Source: Acinetobacter terrae | GTDB taxonomy: Bacteria > Pseudomonadota > Gammaproteobacteria > Pseudomonadales > Moraxellaceae | Reading direction: 5' to 3' | NCBI RefSeq assembly: GCF_013004375.1 | Contig: NZ_JABERI010000036.1 | Location: forward strand, 45,069 to 109,068 | Length of the DNA stretch: 64,000 nt | Shown here: positions 45,362 to 53,646 of the stretch, piece by piece | Numbering within the stretch: position 1 is the stretch's first letter | Layout: each line of letters opens with the position of its first letter | Made by a program: the position numbers and the translations under genes | The notes under the pieces: generated by a model | Databases searched by the model: none | What the model was told of the DNA's origin: nothing | What the model saw: the letters and a program-made list of their open reading frames with translations, nothing else

Positions 45362-47785
45362 ATGTCCGAAGCGCAGTCTCAACCCATATTTAAAATATGG
45401 TGTTTTATATTAGGTTTGGCTTTATTACTAACTGGCCTATTTTATTTAATTGGTGGCATAAAACTCATTAGTTTAGGCGGTTCTTGGTACTTCTTTATTG
45501 CGGGATTAGTGATTATCGTTTCATCGATTTTCATTTTTAGAAAAAAAGCCCTCGGGGTTGGATTATTCAGTTTGGTCTTTGTAGGCACTGTCATTTGGGC
45601 ATTGATTGATACTGGCTTGGAATTTTGGCCACTGCATTCACGTTTAATGTTCCCGGCAGGTTTATTTGCTGCCGTGTTATTTACATTACCATCTATTCGT
45701 AAATATCAGCAACAAATTGCAATGTCTGCACCTGCTTATGTTGTAGGTGGACTGACTGTCCTAGGCATGTTGGGTGGTATGTATGGTATGTTTATTCCAC
45801 ATCCAACAGTGGAGGCTTCTGGTCAGGAATTACCGCTTGTACCAGTGGCGCCAAATCAACAACAAGTCAATTGGGATCACTATGGTGGCGATACAGGTGG
45901 TAGCCGTTTTGCCGCACTTGATCAAATTAACCGTAATAACGTATCTAAACTCAAGGAAGCTTGGCGTTTCCGGACAGGAGATATGACCACAGGTTCAGGT
46001 AATGGTGCAGAAGATCAAATGACGCCATTACAGATCGGTAATAAAGTCTTTTTATGTACCCCGCATAACAACATGATTGCTCTGGATGCAGACACAGGTA
46101 AACAAATCTGGAAAGCCGAAGTCAATTCTAAAGCCGATGCTTGGGAGCGTTGCCGTGGTGTTGCTTATTTTGATTCGACGCAAGCATTGGTACAGCCAAC
46201 CTTGGCAGGTGCAACAGCCGTAACCGCAGTTGCGACCAATACGGCTTGCCCTCGTCGTGTATATACCAACACACCTGATGGTCGTTTAATTGCAGTCAAT
46301 GCCGATACAGGTGAGCGTTGTAAAGACTTTGGTGTTGATGGTACGGTAAATTTACTTGAGGGCTTAGGTGATGGCACCAAAGCACCGCGTTTTGAAGTGA
46401 CTTCAGCACCGACTATTGCAGGTACGTCAATCGTTATTGGAAGCCGTATTGCCGATAATGTGGGTGCAGATATGCCAGGTGGTGTGATTCGTGCATACGA
46501 TGTTATTACAGGTCAGTTGCGTTGGGCGTTCGATCCACGTAATCCAGATCCGAACTATGTGTTAAAACCAGGTGAAACCTATAAACGTAGTTCAGCCAAC
46601 TCATGGGCTGCAATGTCTTATGATCCTCAAATGAATACTGTGTTCTTACCAATGGGAAGCTCATCAGTTGACCTTTGGGGAGCAAACCGTCAGCCATTGG
46701 ATCATAAATACAATACTTCGGTATTGGCGCTAGATGCGACTACGGGTAAAGAAAAGTGGGTCTATCAAACAGTACATAATGATTTATGGGACTTTGATTT
46801 ACCTATGCAACCAAGTTTGGTGGATTTCCCACTGAAAGATGGTTCGACTAAACCTGCGGTAGTCATTGGTACTAAGTCTGGTCAGTTCTTTGTGCTTGAT
46901 CGTGTTACAGGTAAGCCTTTGACCAAAGTCATTGAACAGCCTGTAAAAGCTGCTGATATTCCTGATGAGCAATACAGTGCAACTCAGCCACGTTCAGTTG
47001 AAATGCCGCAGATTGGCAATCAAACTCTGACTGAATCAGACATGTGGGGCGCAACACCATTTGATCAGTTGATGTGTCGTATTAATTTCAAATCGATGCG
47101 TTATGAAGGCCTATTTACTGCACCAGGGACTGATGTTTCATTGAGCTTCCCAGGTTCACTGGGCGGTATGAACTGGGGTTCAATTGCATTTGACCCAACC
47201 CATCGTTATATGTTTGTGAATGACATGCGTCTAGGACTTTGGATTCAGTTAATTAAGCAAACGCCTGAAGATTTAGCCATTCAAGCCAATGGGGGTGAGA
47301 AAGTGAATACCGGTATGGGTGCTGTGCCAATGAAAGATACGCCATACAAAGTAAACAAAAACCGTTTCTGGTCAGCGTTAAGTATTCCTTGTCAAAAACC
47401 ACCTTTTGGTACCATGACCGCAATTGATATGAAAACTCGTCAAATTGCATGGCAGGTTCCTTTGGGTACAGTCGAAGATACAGGTCCAATGGGTATTAAA
47501 ATGGGCTTGAAAGTACCGATTGGTATGCCAACTATTGGTGGTCCAATGGCAACACAGGGTGGTTTAGTGTTCTTTGCAGCAACGCAGGATTATTACTTAC
47601 GTGCATTTAACTCTTCAAATGGTGAAGAGCTATGGAAAGCGCGTTTACCTGTGGGTAGCCAAGGTACACCAATCAGCTATATTTCACCAAAAACGGGTAA
47701 GCAATATGTGGTCATTTCTGCTGGTGGGGCACGTCAGTCGCCTGATCATGGAGATTATGTGATTGCATATAGTTTAGCTGATTAA
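45362..47785 (+). CDS. quiA: PQQ-dependent quinate/shikimate dehydrogenase
   Basis: An inner-membrane, periplasm-facing quinoprotein that oxidises quinate and shikimate and feeds electrons to ubiquinone. It has 807 residues. About 140 N-terminal residues form five TM segments, followed by an eight-bladed propeller with repeated W motifs (NWDHYGGDTGGSRFAALDQI, ALDADTGKQIWKAEV, VVISAGG). This is the membrane-bound glucose dehydrogenase architecture. ATG 45362 has GGAG upstream, and the GTG at 45353 lies too close to it. The cofactor PQQ must be made elsewhere in the genome. Confidence 0.93.
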   Translation: MSEAQSQPIFKIWCFILGLALLLTGLFYLIGGIKLISLGGSWYFFIAGLVIIVSSIFIFRKKALGVGLFSLVFVGTVIWALIDTGLEFWPLHSRLMFPAGLFAAVLFTLPSIRKYQQQIAMSAPAYVVGGLTVLGMLGGMYGMFIPHPTVEASGQELPLVPVAPNQQQVNWDHYGGDTGGSRFAALDQINRNNVSKLKEAWRFRTGDMTTGSGNGAEDQMTPLQIGNKVFLCTPHNNMIALDADTGKQIWKAEVNSKADAWERCRGVAYFDSTQALVQPTLAGATAVTAVATNTACPRRVYTNTPDGRLIAVNADTGERCKDFGVDGTVNLLEGLGDGTKAPRFEVTSAPTIAGTSIVIGSRIADNVGADMPGGVIRAYDVITGQLRWAFDPRNPDPNYVLKPGETYKRSSANSWAAMSYDPQMNTVFLPMGSSSVDLWGANRQPLDHKYNTSVLALDATTGKEKWVYQTVHNDLWDFDLPMQPSLVDFPLKDGSTKPAVVIGTKSGQFFVLDRVTGKPLTKVIEQPVKAADIPDEQYSATQPRSVEMPQIGNQTLTESDMWGATPFDQLMCRINFKSMRYEGLFTAPGTDVSLSFPGSLGGMNWGSIAFDPTHRYMFVNDMRLGLWIQLIKQTPEDLAIQANGGEKVNTGMGAVPMKDTPYKVNKNRFWSALSIPCQKPPFGTMTAIDMKTRQIAWQVPLGTVEDTGPMGIKMGLKVPIGMPTIGGPMATQGGLVFFAATQDYYLRAFNSSNGEELWKARLPVGSQGTPISYISPKTGKQYVVISAGGARQSPDHGDYVIAYSLAD

Positions 47786-47800
47786 AACATTTTATCGTAT

Positions 47801-47835
47801 GGGGAACCTGTTGAGAGGCTAGGTTTCCCATTTTT
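47801..47835 (+). terminator. Terminator of the pca-qui operon
   Basis: GGGGAACCT pairs with AGGTTTCCC (one G-U) around an 11-base loop and is followed by ATTTTT. Confidence 0.8.
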
Positions 47836-47860
47836 GGATAATAACAAGCAAGGAAGTATT

Positions 47861-48005
47861 GTGCGATTAACTTATTTGATGCATGTGCCTTTTAAACAAG
47901 CCTTATTGACCGCGGTTATTTTACAATCTATAAATGTTTATGCAGAAACGATTGAATATCAACTTCCTGTCATCACCGTCCAGGCAATACATACTGATAG
48001 CGAAC
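47861..48005 (+). pseudogene. TonB-dependent receptor, 5' stub cut by an IS3-family element
   Basis: From GTG 47861 (AAGGAAG upstream) the frame encodes a signal peptide ending in NVYA, then ETIEYQLPVITVQAIHTDS. LPVITVQA looks like a TonB box at a mature N-terminus. After about 48 codons the IS begins at 48006, and the receptor sequence does not resume beyond it. Placement right after quiA suggests a lost outer-membrane receptor for an aromatic or related compound. Confidence 0.65.
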
Positions 48006-48043
48006 TGAACCGTACCGGGTTTGTCGGAGACAGTTTATTTAAG

Positions 48044-48946
48044 TTAGGCTACCTGACCTAACGGATTAATTTTATCATAGTACATTGCTTCAAAATCAAA
48101 AGGTGACACATAACCTAGCGCACTATGTACACGTTCTTTATTGAACCAATCTACTCAGTTTAGTGTCGCAAGTTGTACATCTGCTAAACCTTGCCAATCT
48201 GCTTTTAAATATTCAATCACCTCTGTTTTGTATAAGCCATTCATCGTTTCAGCCAAAGCATTATCGTATGAATCGCCGGTCGTACCGACTGATGCTCGTA
48301 AATTTGCTGCTTCTAAACGATTGGTATAACGAATGGAAAGATACTGTACGCCTCTGTCACTATGATGAATCACGTTCTTTGGCATGCCTCGATCATGCAA
48401 TGCTTGCTCCAGTGCATCGAGCACCATATCTGTATTCATCCGTGTCGATACTTTCCATCCAACAATGGCACGTGAGAAGACATCAATGATAAATGCAGCA
48501 TAAACCCAGCCTGAATTTGTTTGAATATACGTGAAGTCAGCGACCCATAGCTGATCTGGATGATCAGCACTAAAATTGCGTTTCACTAAATCATCTGCCC
48601 GTTTTTGGTCATCTCGGCTACGAGTAGTTTGTTTATTCTTACCACGCCAAACACCCTGTATACCTAGCTTTTGCATCAATCGAACCACTGTACAACGTGG
48701 AATAACATAACCTTCGCGCTTCAATTGTTGCCAGACCTTACGTACACCATATCGACCCGAACTCTCTTTCCAAATTCGTTTGATTTCTTCAGCATGATGC
48801 AAATCATGTAGATCTCGCTTTGCTCGATGTTCTGGGTTTTCAACGAAATCTAGTGTTCGATAATAGGTAGAAGCCGCGATCGGTAAAATCCTGCAAATCG
48901 CCTCAACACCATATAACGCCTTATTGTTATGGATGAAATCCACCAT
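48044..48946 (-). pseudogene. IS3-family OrfB transposase with late nonsense codon
   Basis: An rve-type DDE integrase core: the Asps are in WVADFTYIQT and HHSDRGVQYLS, the Glu in NALAETMNGLYKTEVI. The frame stops at a TGA (48155-48157) but continues unbroken as VDWFNKERVHSALGYVSPFD to a TAA at 48044. In intact relatives the codon is a Trp (TGG). The catalytic residues are retained, but the C-terminal 37 residues are lost, so activity is doubtful. Confidence 0.85.
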
Positions 48947-49263
48947 TATTTGTGTGGGCGGTCGAGCTCCGCCTGGGCGAAAAAAGCGGCTGCTTTACGT
49001 AGAATTTCGTTAGCACGTTGCAGTTCTTTATTTTCACGTTCGAGTTGTTTAATACGTTCTTGATCTGAAAGTTGCTGTACTTTAATTGGGTTTTGTTTAT
49101 CTAAATATTTTTGATACCAAACACGTAGAGTTTCAGGCGTACATCCAATCTTAGGTGCAATTGCTGTGATTGCAGCCCAATTAGAAGGATAATCTTTTTC
49201 GGATTCAATCAATAATTGAACCGCTCTATCTCTGATTTCAGGGGTATATTTGGGTTTTTTCAT
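48946..49263 (-). CDS. IS3-family OrfA (HTH protein)
   Basis: 105 residues. A helix-turn-helix (WAAITAIAPKIGCTPETLRV) is followed by a leucine-zipper-like coiled coil (ERIKQLERENKELQRANEIL). In this family a -1 slippage fuses it to OrfB. A T-run near its 3' end could serve that. Confidence 0.88.
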   Translation of the reverse strand: MKKPKYTPEIRDRAVQLLIESEKDYPSNWAAITAIAPKIGCTPETLRVWYQKYLDKQNPIKVQQLSDQERIKQLERENKELQRANEILRKAAAFFAQAELDRPHK

Positions 49264-49381
49264 CGGGGCATTCTCTCAGGAAAGTTGGTCTCCGACAAAC
49301 CCGGTACGGTTCAGTATCTAGTGAATAGAGTTTTCGGTCTCTAAGCACGTTTTGAAAGGAACATCATCGACTCAAATTTTT

Positions 49382-49396
49382 ATTTGCAACAGTGCC
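49382..49396. repeat. Lone IS6-family terminal repeat
   Basis: ATTTGCAACAGTGCC, identical to the right end of the IS6-family remnant at 32001-32015. It directly abuts the decapitated resolvase gene, so it marks an IS6-mediated deletion. The 68 bases between the IS3 element and this repeat hold nothing I recognise. Confidence 0.75.
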
Positions 49397-49770
49397 GGTT
49401 GATCAGCTCGTAAAGAGGGGGAGTCTCCATCCAGTTTGTTAAAGAGAATATCACCTTTACTGCTCAGGCCACTCCAATGGATAATCTGATGTTGCAGTTA
49501 ATGGGAGCTTTTGCTCAATTCGAGAGGGAAATTATCTTAGAACGTCAGAAAGAAGGGATTAAGATCGCAGCTGCTCAGGGAAAATATAAAGGTCGTGTCC
49601 ATAAATTAAATCCTGATCAGGCTCAAGTCCTGCGACAAGCCTGGGACGAAAAGAAGTATTCATCCAAAGTTGAGCTGGCAAAAGCATTTGGTATCAGCCG
49701 ACAGGCTGTATATCGATATTTGTCTAGAAGAGTGGTGGCTATTCAGTCCTCACGCAATTGCTCACCTTGA
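49397..49770 (+). pseudogene. Serine resolvase, C-terminal part only
   Basis: The helix E and DNA-binding part of a Tn3-type resolvase/invertase: GAFAQFEREIILERQKEGIK, then a C-terminal HTH (KVELAKAFGISRQAVYRYLS). The N-terminal catalytic domain with the active Ser is missing. The frame before the Met at 49477 (QFVKENITF) is displaced from DQLVKRG by one extra G in the run 49417-49421. It is non-functional. Its end overlaps the convergent vapB end by 28 bases. Confidence 0.85.
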
Positions 49771-49967
49771 TCAGCTCGTTCCAGTTGAAATCCTACTTCA
49801 AACTCGTTAATTGCCTCTAACATAATGTCCCAGGGATTATCGATAGGTAGTAACAAGACACCACGACCAAAACGTTTAATAGCAACCTCATTACCCTTAA
49901 AGCGAAATGCTTTGGGCAATCTAACAGCCTGACTTCGACCTGCTTGAAAAACTTTAGCAATTTCCAT
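49743..49967 (-). CDS. vapB: VapB-type antitoxin without a toxin partner
   Basis: 74 residues. The AbrB-like swapped-hairpin start AKVFQAGRSQAVRLPKAFRF is typical of VapB, followed by a toxin-binding tail. The vapC gene that should overlap its 3' end is absent. The resolvase remnant occupies that position, so the last residues may be altered. A perfect 9-bp inverted repeat lies just upstream as operator. Confidence 0.8.
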   Translation of the reverse strand: MEIAKVFQAGRSQAVRLPKAFRFKGNEVAIKRFGRGVLLLPIDNPWDIMLEAINEFEVGFQLERADQGEQLRED

Positions 49968-49980
49968 TTTTATTCTCCCA

Positions 49981-50009
49981 GCATGATATGTGCCATTGGT
50001 ATATCATGC
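49981..50009. promoter_or_regulatory. Probable VapB operator
   Basis: GCATGATAT and ATATCATGC, a perfect 9-bp inverted repeat with 11-base spacer, 14 bases before the vapB ATG. Confidence 0.6.
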
Positions 50010-50052
50010 CATTACTGTCCAAGTAGTTATTGATGCCACAACAATAATTCAT

Positions 50053-50088
50053 AAAAAAAGCCTAATCTGATGTGATTGGGCTTTTTTA
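50053..50088. terminator. Bidirectional terminator
   Basis: AAAAAAGCC.AATC / GATT.GGCTTTTTT hairpin with A- and T-runs, between vapB and the pdif-like site at 50128. Confidence 0.8.
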
Positions 50089-50127
50089 TGTAGTTAAGTA
50101 ATTGATTTTTAATTAAAAATTAAAATA

Positions 50128-50155
50128 CCTTCGCATAACATGTACTATGTTAATT
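50128..50155 (+). other. pdif-like XerC/XerD recombination site A (C|D)
   Basis: XerC arm CCTTCGCATAA, spacer CATGTA, XerD arm CTATGTTAATT: the 11-6-11 layout of Acinetobacter plasmid dif sites. It forms the left border of the isochorismatase/hydrolase/GlxA cassette. Confidence 0.8.
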
Positions 50156-50172
50156 TTAGAAAATCTTAATCT

Positions 50173-50715
50173 TTAGCTAACATAATCTTCAGTTGATATT
50201 ACTTGAGCATATGCAAATTCAAAAGCGGTCATTAATGTTGCATGGACATGGCCCGCAGGTACTTTGACGCCATTAAATTCAAGGTCTAGTGTTGCACAAG
50301 CATCATGAATCACTTTTACCTTATAACCAAAATCAGAAGCAGCACGAACAGCCGCATCGACACACATATGGCTCATAGCACCAATCACGACTAGCTCAGT
50401 CACTTCATTGGTATCTAAAATTTCTTTGAGATTCGTGTTTAAGAACGCGTTGATGTGATTTTTAATGACCACAGTTTCATCTGCGTGCGGTTTAACTATG
50501 TCCTGAAATTCAATACCGTTTGAGCTGGGTTCAAATATAGGAGATTCAGCATTCGCAATATGTTGCACATGAATTACTTGAGTACCCTGTTGACGGGCCT
50601 TAGCAATTACCTTCACTGCATTAGCAGCAGCCTGTTCAATATTGACCAATGGTAATTTACCAGTAGGCAGATATTCATTTTGTAAGTCGATGACTAATAA
50701 AGCTGATTTTGACAT
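50173..50715 (-). CDS. Isochorismatase-family cysteine hydrolase
   Basis: 180 residues. The catalytic Asp is in LLVIDLQNEYLP, Lys in VIKNHINAFLNT and Cys in GAMSHMCVDAAVRAASDFG, with the preceding cis-peptide region. It hydrolyses amide or ester bonds in small molecules (nicotinamidase or isochorismatase-like); the substrate is not predictable. The gene ends 18 bases from pdif site A. It follows the MBL gene on the same strand and probably shares its promoter. Confidence 0.85.
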   Translation of the reverse strand: MSKSALLVIDLQNEYLPTGKLPLVNIEQAAANAVKVIAKARQQGTQVIHVQHIANAESPIFEPSSNGIEFQDIVKPHADETVVIKNHINAFLNTNLKEILDTNEVTELVVIGAMSHMCVDAAVRAASDFGYKVKVIHDACATLDLEFNGVKVPAGHVHATLMTAFEFAYAQVISTEDYVS

Positions 50716-50799
50716 GTCTTTTCCTTTACTTAACTTATATTGGTTTTGTTCTGCTTATGATTTTAAAGAAGCGGAAGAATTCCACTTCTTTAAGTGACT

Positions 50800-51684
50800 T
50801 TAGAAAGAAAGTGTTTCACCATCGATAGGAATTAAAACCTTATCTTGGATTCCTTTGTCTTTTACATATTCTGCAAGCTGAGCACGTGTTAAAGACATAT
50901 GGTTAATAGCATCCATGTGGACAGCAACCACTTTAGCATTTGGGGCTTTCTGAGTTGCGCGATAAGTATCTTCCTTACCCATAATAATGGATTCTTTAAA
51001 GCCATTAACCAAGGCATTACCGGTATTCAATACAATTACATCAGGTTTAAATGTTTGAATCGCTTGATCAACTTCAGAACGCCAAATGGTATCACCAGCC
51101 ACGTAAACCGTTTCATGGCCAACAGCTTCAAATACCACACCCATTGCTTCGCCTAATCCAGCTTTAAGCTTAGGAATACGATACATGGCATCAGTACCGT
51201 GTTGGCCACCAGTTTTAGTGAGCTTAATCCTTTCAAAGGTCACTTGCGTTAATACACGAACATCTTTGAAGCCTTGTGACTGAATGACTTTCTGGTCTTC
51301 TTTATTCTGTACAAACACAGGCATGTTTTTCGGAATAGTCGCTTGTGCTGCATCATCCCAATGATCTAAATGGGTATGGGTCACGATTACCGCATCTACA
51401 CCTTCTAAAATCGTTTCAGGCTTGATAGGTAAATCGACTAATGGGTTCCGTAAATAGCTACGATGAGTATCAGGGAAACCTTCATAGAACCCTTTTTTAG
51501 CAAACATGGGATCAATTAAAAAAGTCGTATCAGCATAGGTTACTTTAATCGTTGCATTGCGAATTTCTTGTATATGCGTAACTTTAGAAGTATCTCGCTG
51601 AACCACCTTATCATTCGCATATAAATGGACTGAAGCCATTGCCAGAGAGAGTGCAATAACAGAGCTACTTAAAATTTTATTCAT
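50800..51684 (-). CDS. Secreted metallo-beta-lactamase-fold hydrolase (UlaG-like)
   Basis: 294 residues with a signal peptide (SVIALSLAMASVHLYA). The metal motif is VIVTHTHLDHWDD, with further ligands in YVAGDTIWRSE and VVAVHMDAINH. This is the L-ascorbate-lactonase-like branch, not a drug-hydrolysing beta-lactamase. It is divergent from the GlxA-type regulator, with a perfect palindrome in the shared promoter region. Confidence 0.85.
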   Translation of the reverse strand: MNKILSSSVIALSLAMASVHLYANDKVVQRDTSKVTHIQEIRNATIKVTYADTTFLIDPMFAKKGFYEGFPDTHRSYLRNPLVDLPIKPETILEGVDAVIVTHTHLDHWDDAAQATIPKNMPVFVQNKEDQKVIQSQGFKDVRVLTQVTFERIKLTKTGGQHGTDAMYRIPKLKAGLGEAMGVVFEAVGHETVYVAGDTIWRSEVDQAIQTFKPDVIVLNTGNALVNGFKESIIMGKEDTYRATQKAPNAKVVAVHMDAINHMSLTRAQLAEYVKDKGIQDKVLIPIDGETLSF

Positions 51685-51743
51685 GTTCCAGATCCAATCA
51701 TTTAGTCATACTCGAATCATGATAGGAAAAATCAAATAATAAA

Positions 51744-51761
51744 ATTGTCCTTAAGGACAAT
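51744..51761. promoter_or_regulatory. 18-bp perfect palindrome in the divergent promoter
   Basis: ATTGTCCTTAAGGACAAT, with a further half-site GGGACAA at 51775-51781, between the MBL gene and the AraC-type regulator. It is a likely operator for that regulator or for a local repressor. Confidence 0.55.
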
Positions 51762-51816
51762 CATCGAAACTATTGGGACAACATGCTATATTTGTTATTT
51801 TAGAGAGGTAGATCGA

Positions 51817-52794
51817 ATGGCTATACCAGTGATTGGATTATTCGTTTATCCCAATATAAATCCATTTCACTTCTCTATCCCCCATATCATTTTCAATATC
51901 AAGATTGAAGATAAACGCTTATTTGATCTGAAAATTTTTTCTATAGATGGACAACCCGTAAAAACAGAACAGTCTATGATGATTATCCCCGATGGTGGGA
52001 TTGAACTCATGAAAGAGTCGGATCTTATTATTATTCCTGGATGGGATGATTTTAATCATGAGCCTGAACAAGTACTTATCGATGCCCTAAATTGTGCATA
52101 TCAGACTGGAATTAGAATTGTAGGGTTATGCTATGGAACTTATGCATTGGCATATGCTGGTTTACTTGACCATAAAAAAGCAGCTACGCACTGGATGGCT
52201 GAACAAGATTTTAGTGAGCGATTTCCACAGGTTAAGCTTGATAATGACGCCCTATATGTAGAAGACCAAAGGATCGTAACCTCTGCAGGAACAGGCGCAG
52301 CGTTAGACTGCTGCTTGTACTTGGTACGTGAAATCTATAATGCACAAATTGCGAATAAAGTCTCTAGAGTAATGGTAATTCCACCTCACCGTGAAGGTGG
52401 GCAAGCTCAGTTTATTGAACAGCCAATAGCAGAATCGAGCCAAGATGCACAAATTAACCTATTACTTGATTTTTTAAGAAAGAATTTAGCTTTACAACAT
52501 AATATTGAAAGCCTAGCTGAACGAACACATATGACACGTAGGACGTTTACACGGCATTTTAAGAAAGCGACAGGTATGACCTTAGTCGATTGGCTGAATA
52601 CTGAAAGAATCAGATTAAGTTGTGAACTTTTAGAAACGACAAACTTGTCTATCGAAAAGATAACCGAGCTTTCAGGTTTTAATAATACCGTGTCATTTAG
52701 AAAAAATTTTCGTGAAAAATATGGCACCAGCCCTCAGGCATGGAGAAAAGCTTTTGGGATCATTAATGAGGATAATCTGCCCCATTTAACATAA
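51817..52794 (+). CDS. GlxA/FtrA-type AraC-family regulator with DJ-1/PfpI domain
   Basis: 325 residues. The N-terminal DJ-1/PfpI amidotransferase-like domain has the nucleophile-elbow Cys in VGLCYGTYALA. The C-terminal AraC domain has two HTH units (LAERTHMTRRTFTRHFKKA and ITELSGFNNTVSFRKNFREK). ATG 51817 has GAGAGG upstream. The frame's extension to 51745 runs through the palindrome and is not used. It probably activates the divergent hydrolase genes. Its last codons (HLT, TAA) lie within the XerD arm of pdif site B. Confidence 0.88.
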   Translation: MAIPVIGLFVYPNINPFHFSIPHIIFNIKIEDKRLFDLKIFSIDGQPVKTEQSMMIIPDGGIELMKESDLIIIPGWDDFNHEPEQVLIDALNCAYQTGIRIVGLCYGTYALAYAGLLDHKKAATHWMAEQDFSERFPQVKLDNDALYVEDQRIVTSAGTGAALDCCLYLVREIYNAQIANKVSRVMVIPPHREGGQAQFIEQPIAESSQDAQINLLLDFLRKNLALQHNIESLAERTHMTRRTFTRHFKKATGMTLVDWLNTERIRLSCELLETTNLSIEKITELSGFNNTVSFRKNFREKYGTSPQAWRKAFGIINEDNLPHLT

Positions 52795-52811
52795 TGGAGG
52801 TTATGCAAAAT
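52784..52811 (-). other. pdif-like site B (D|C)
   Basis: On the plus strand: ATTTAACATAA, spacer TGGAGG, TTATGCAAAAT. It is inverted relative to sites A and C, as in alternating pdif modules. The first arm supplies the stop codon of the upstream regulator gene. Confidence 0.85.
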
Positions 52812-52841
52812 TAACAAATCACAGGATGAATATACTTGCAT

Positions 52842-52863
52842 ATTGTACTCGATCGAATACAAT
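52842..52863. promoter_or_regulatory. Operator-like palindrome before the toxin-antitoxin pair
   Basis: ATTGTA.TCGATCGA.TACAAT: palindromic except at one symmetric pair, covering a -10-like TATACT/TACAAT region 25 bases before the toxin gene. Likely autoregulation by the antitoxin. Confidence 0.6.
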
Positions 52864-52887
52864 TAGGTGAGAAGAAAAGGAATCCTC

Positions 52888-53184
52888 ATGATTGAAATTA
52901 AACGTCTACCTGAGTTTGATGAATGGTTAGATGGCATTAAAGACAATATGACCCGAATTCGCTTGAATCGTAGATTAGATAAGGTTCAACGTGGTAATTG
53001 GGGAGATATTAAGCCCTTACAAGATGGGGTTTGGGAAATGAGGGAGTTCTTTGGATCAGGCTGGCGGATGTATTACATCCAGCATGGTGATGTTGTTATT
53101 GTAATGCTTGGTGGAGGAGATAAATCTACACAGCAAGACGATATCAAGCGAGCAGTCAAATTATCGAAGACATTGGAGGATTAA
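52888..53184 (+). CDS. RelE/ParE-superfamily toxin (HigB-like)
   Basis: 98 residues (MIEIKRLPEFDEWLDGIKDN..., GVWEMREFFGSGWRMYYIQH, VVIVMLGGGDKSTQQDDI) matching the addiction-module killer proteins encoded before their antitoxin. Probably an mRNA interferase. ATG 52888 is used because the longer frame from 52867 enters the leader. It is followed after one base by the antitoxin gene and lies inside a pdif-bounded module. Confidence 0.85.
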   Translation: MIEIKRLPEFDEWLDGIKDNMTRIRLNRRLDKVQRGNWGDIKPLQDGVWEMREFFGSGWRMYYIQHGDVVIVMLGGGDKSTQQDDIKRAVKLSKTLED

Positions 53185-53185
53185 A

Positions 53186-53476
53186 ATGGTTAAAGTTGCT
53201 GATTTACCAAGTTTTGATATGGCTGAGTCACTCAAAACTGAAGAAGACATTGTGATGTATCTCAATATGGTTCTTGAAGAGAATGATCCAGCTGAATTAG
53301 CTCATGCGCTTGGTGTAATTGCAAAAGCTCGTGGCATGACTCAAATTGCGAAAGAAGCAGGGATTGGGCGTGAGGCACTGTACAAAGCCCTACGTCAGGA
53401 CTCAGCACCACGTTTTGACACGATTAATCGTGTAGTGAATGCTTTAGGCTTAAAACTCACAGTACAGCACGCCTAA
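53186..53476 (+). CDS. HigA-like antitoxin
   Basis: 96 residues. The C-terminal Xre-type HTH (GMTQIAKEAGIGREALYKAL, TINRVVNALGLKL) is that of putative addiction-module antidotes partnered with RelE/ParE-like killers. TTGGAGG is positioned before the ATG. The toxin-first order is typical of the HigBA type. Confidence 0.87.
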   Translation: MVKVADLPSFDMAESLKTEEDIVMYLNMVLEENDPAELAHALGVIAKARGMTQIAKEAGIGREALYKALRQDSAPRFDTINRVVNALGLKLTVQHA

Positions 53477-53493
53477 AACTTTAAAAATATAGT

Positions 53494-53523
53494 AAAAATG
53501 GGAGCTTAAGGCTCCCATTTTTG
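53494..53523 (+). terminator. Terminator of the toxin-antitoxin operon
   Basis: AAAATGGGAGC / GCTCCCATTTT around TTAAG, ending next to pdif site C. Confidence 0.85.
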
Positions 53524-53557
53524 GCTTCGCATAACGTGAACGTGTATTATGTTAATT
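53524..53557 (+). other. pdif-like site C (C|D) with a 12-bp spacer
   Basis: XerC arm GCTTCGCATAA and XerD arm TTATGTTAATT are intact. The central region is CGTGAACGTGTA, twice the normal 6 bp, and looks like a tandem duplication of CGTGNA. It separates the toxin-antitoxin module from the LysR/oxidoreductase module. Confidence 0.75.
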
Positions 53558-53646
53558 TTAGAAGTTCAACAATATATGTACTTGGAATAAGACGTCTAAA
53601 TAAGCCATTTGTTATAATTTCTATAATAAATTAATGGCAAAATTAA

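Larger units (their letters stand above)
48006..49313 (-). mobile_element. IS3-family element (IS150-like), 1308 bp
   Basis: Ends TGAACCGTACCGGGTTTGTC (48006) and the exact complement at 49294-49313, with the TG...CA termini of the IS3 family. orfA and orfB are in minus orientation and abut at 48946. No direct repeat is visible (GAAC versus GTAT), so one flank was probably deleted after insertion, in line with the loss of the receptor gene. Confidence 0.9.

Noticed and set aside
50800..51684. Metallo-beta-lactamase as an antibiotic-resistance gene
   Set aside because: The motif context and neighbours (isochorismatase, GlxA regulator) fit the UlaG-like hydrolase branch. Nothing indicates carbapenem hydrolysis.
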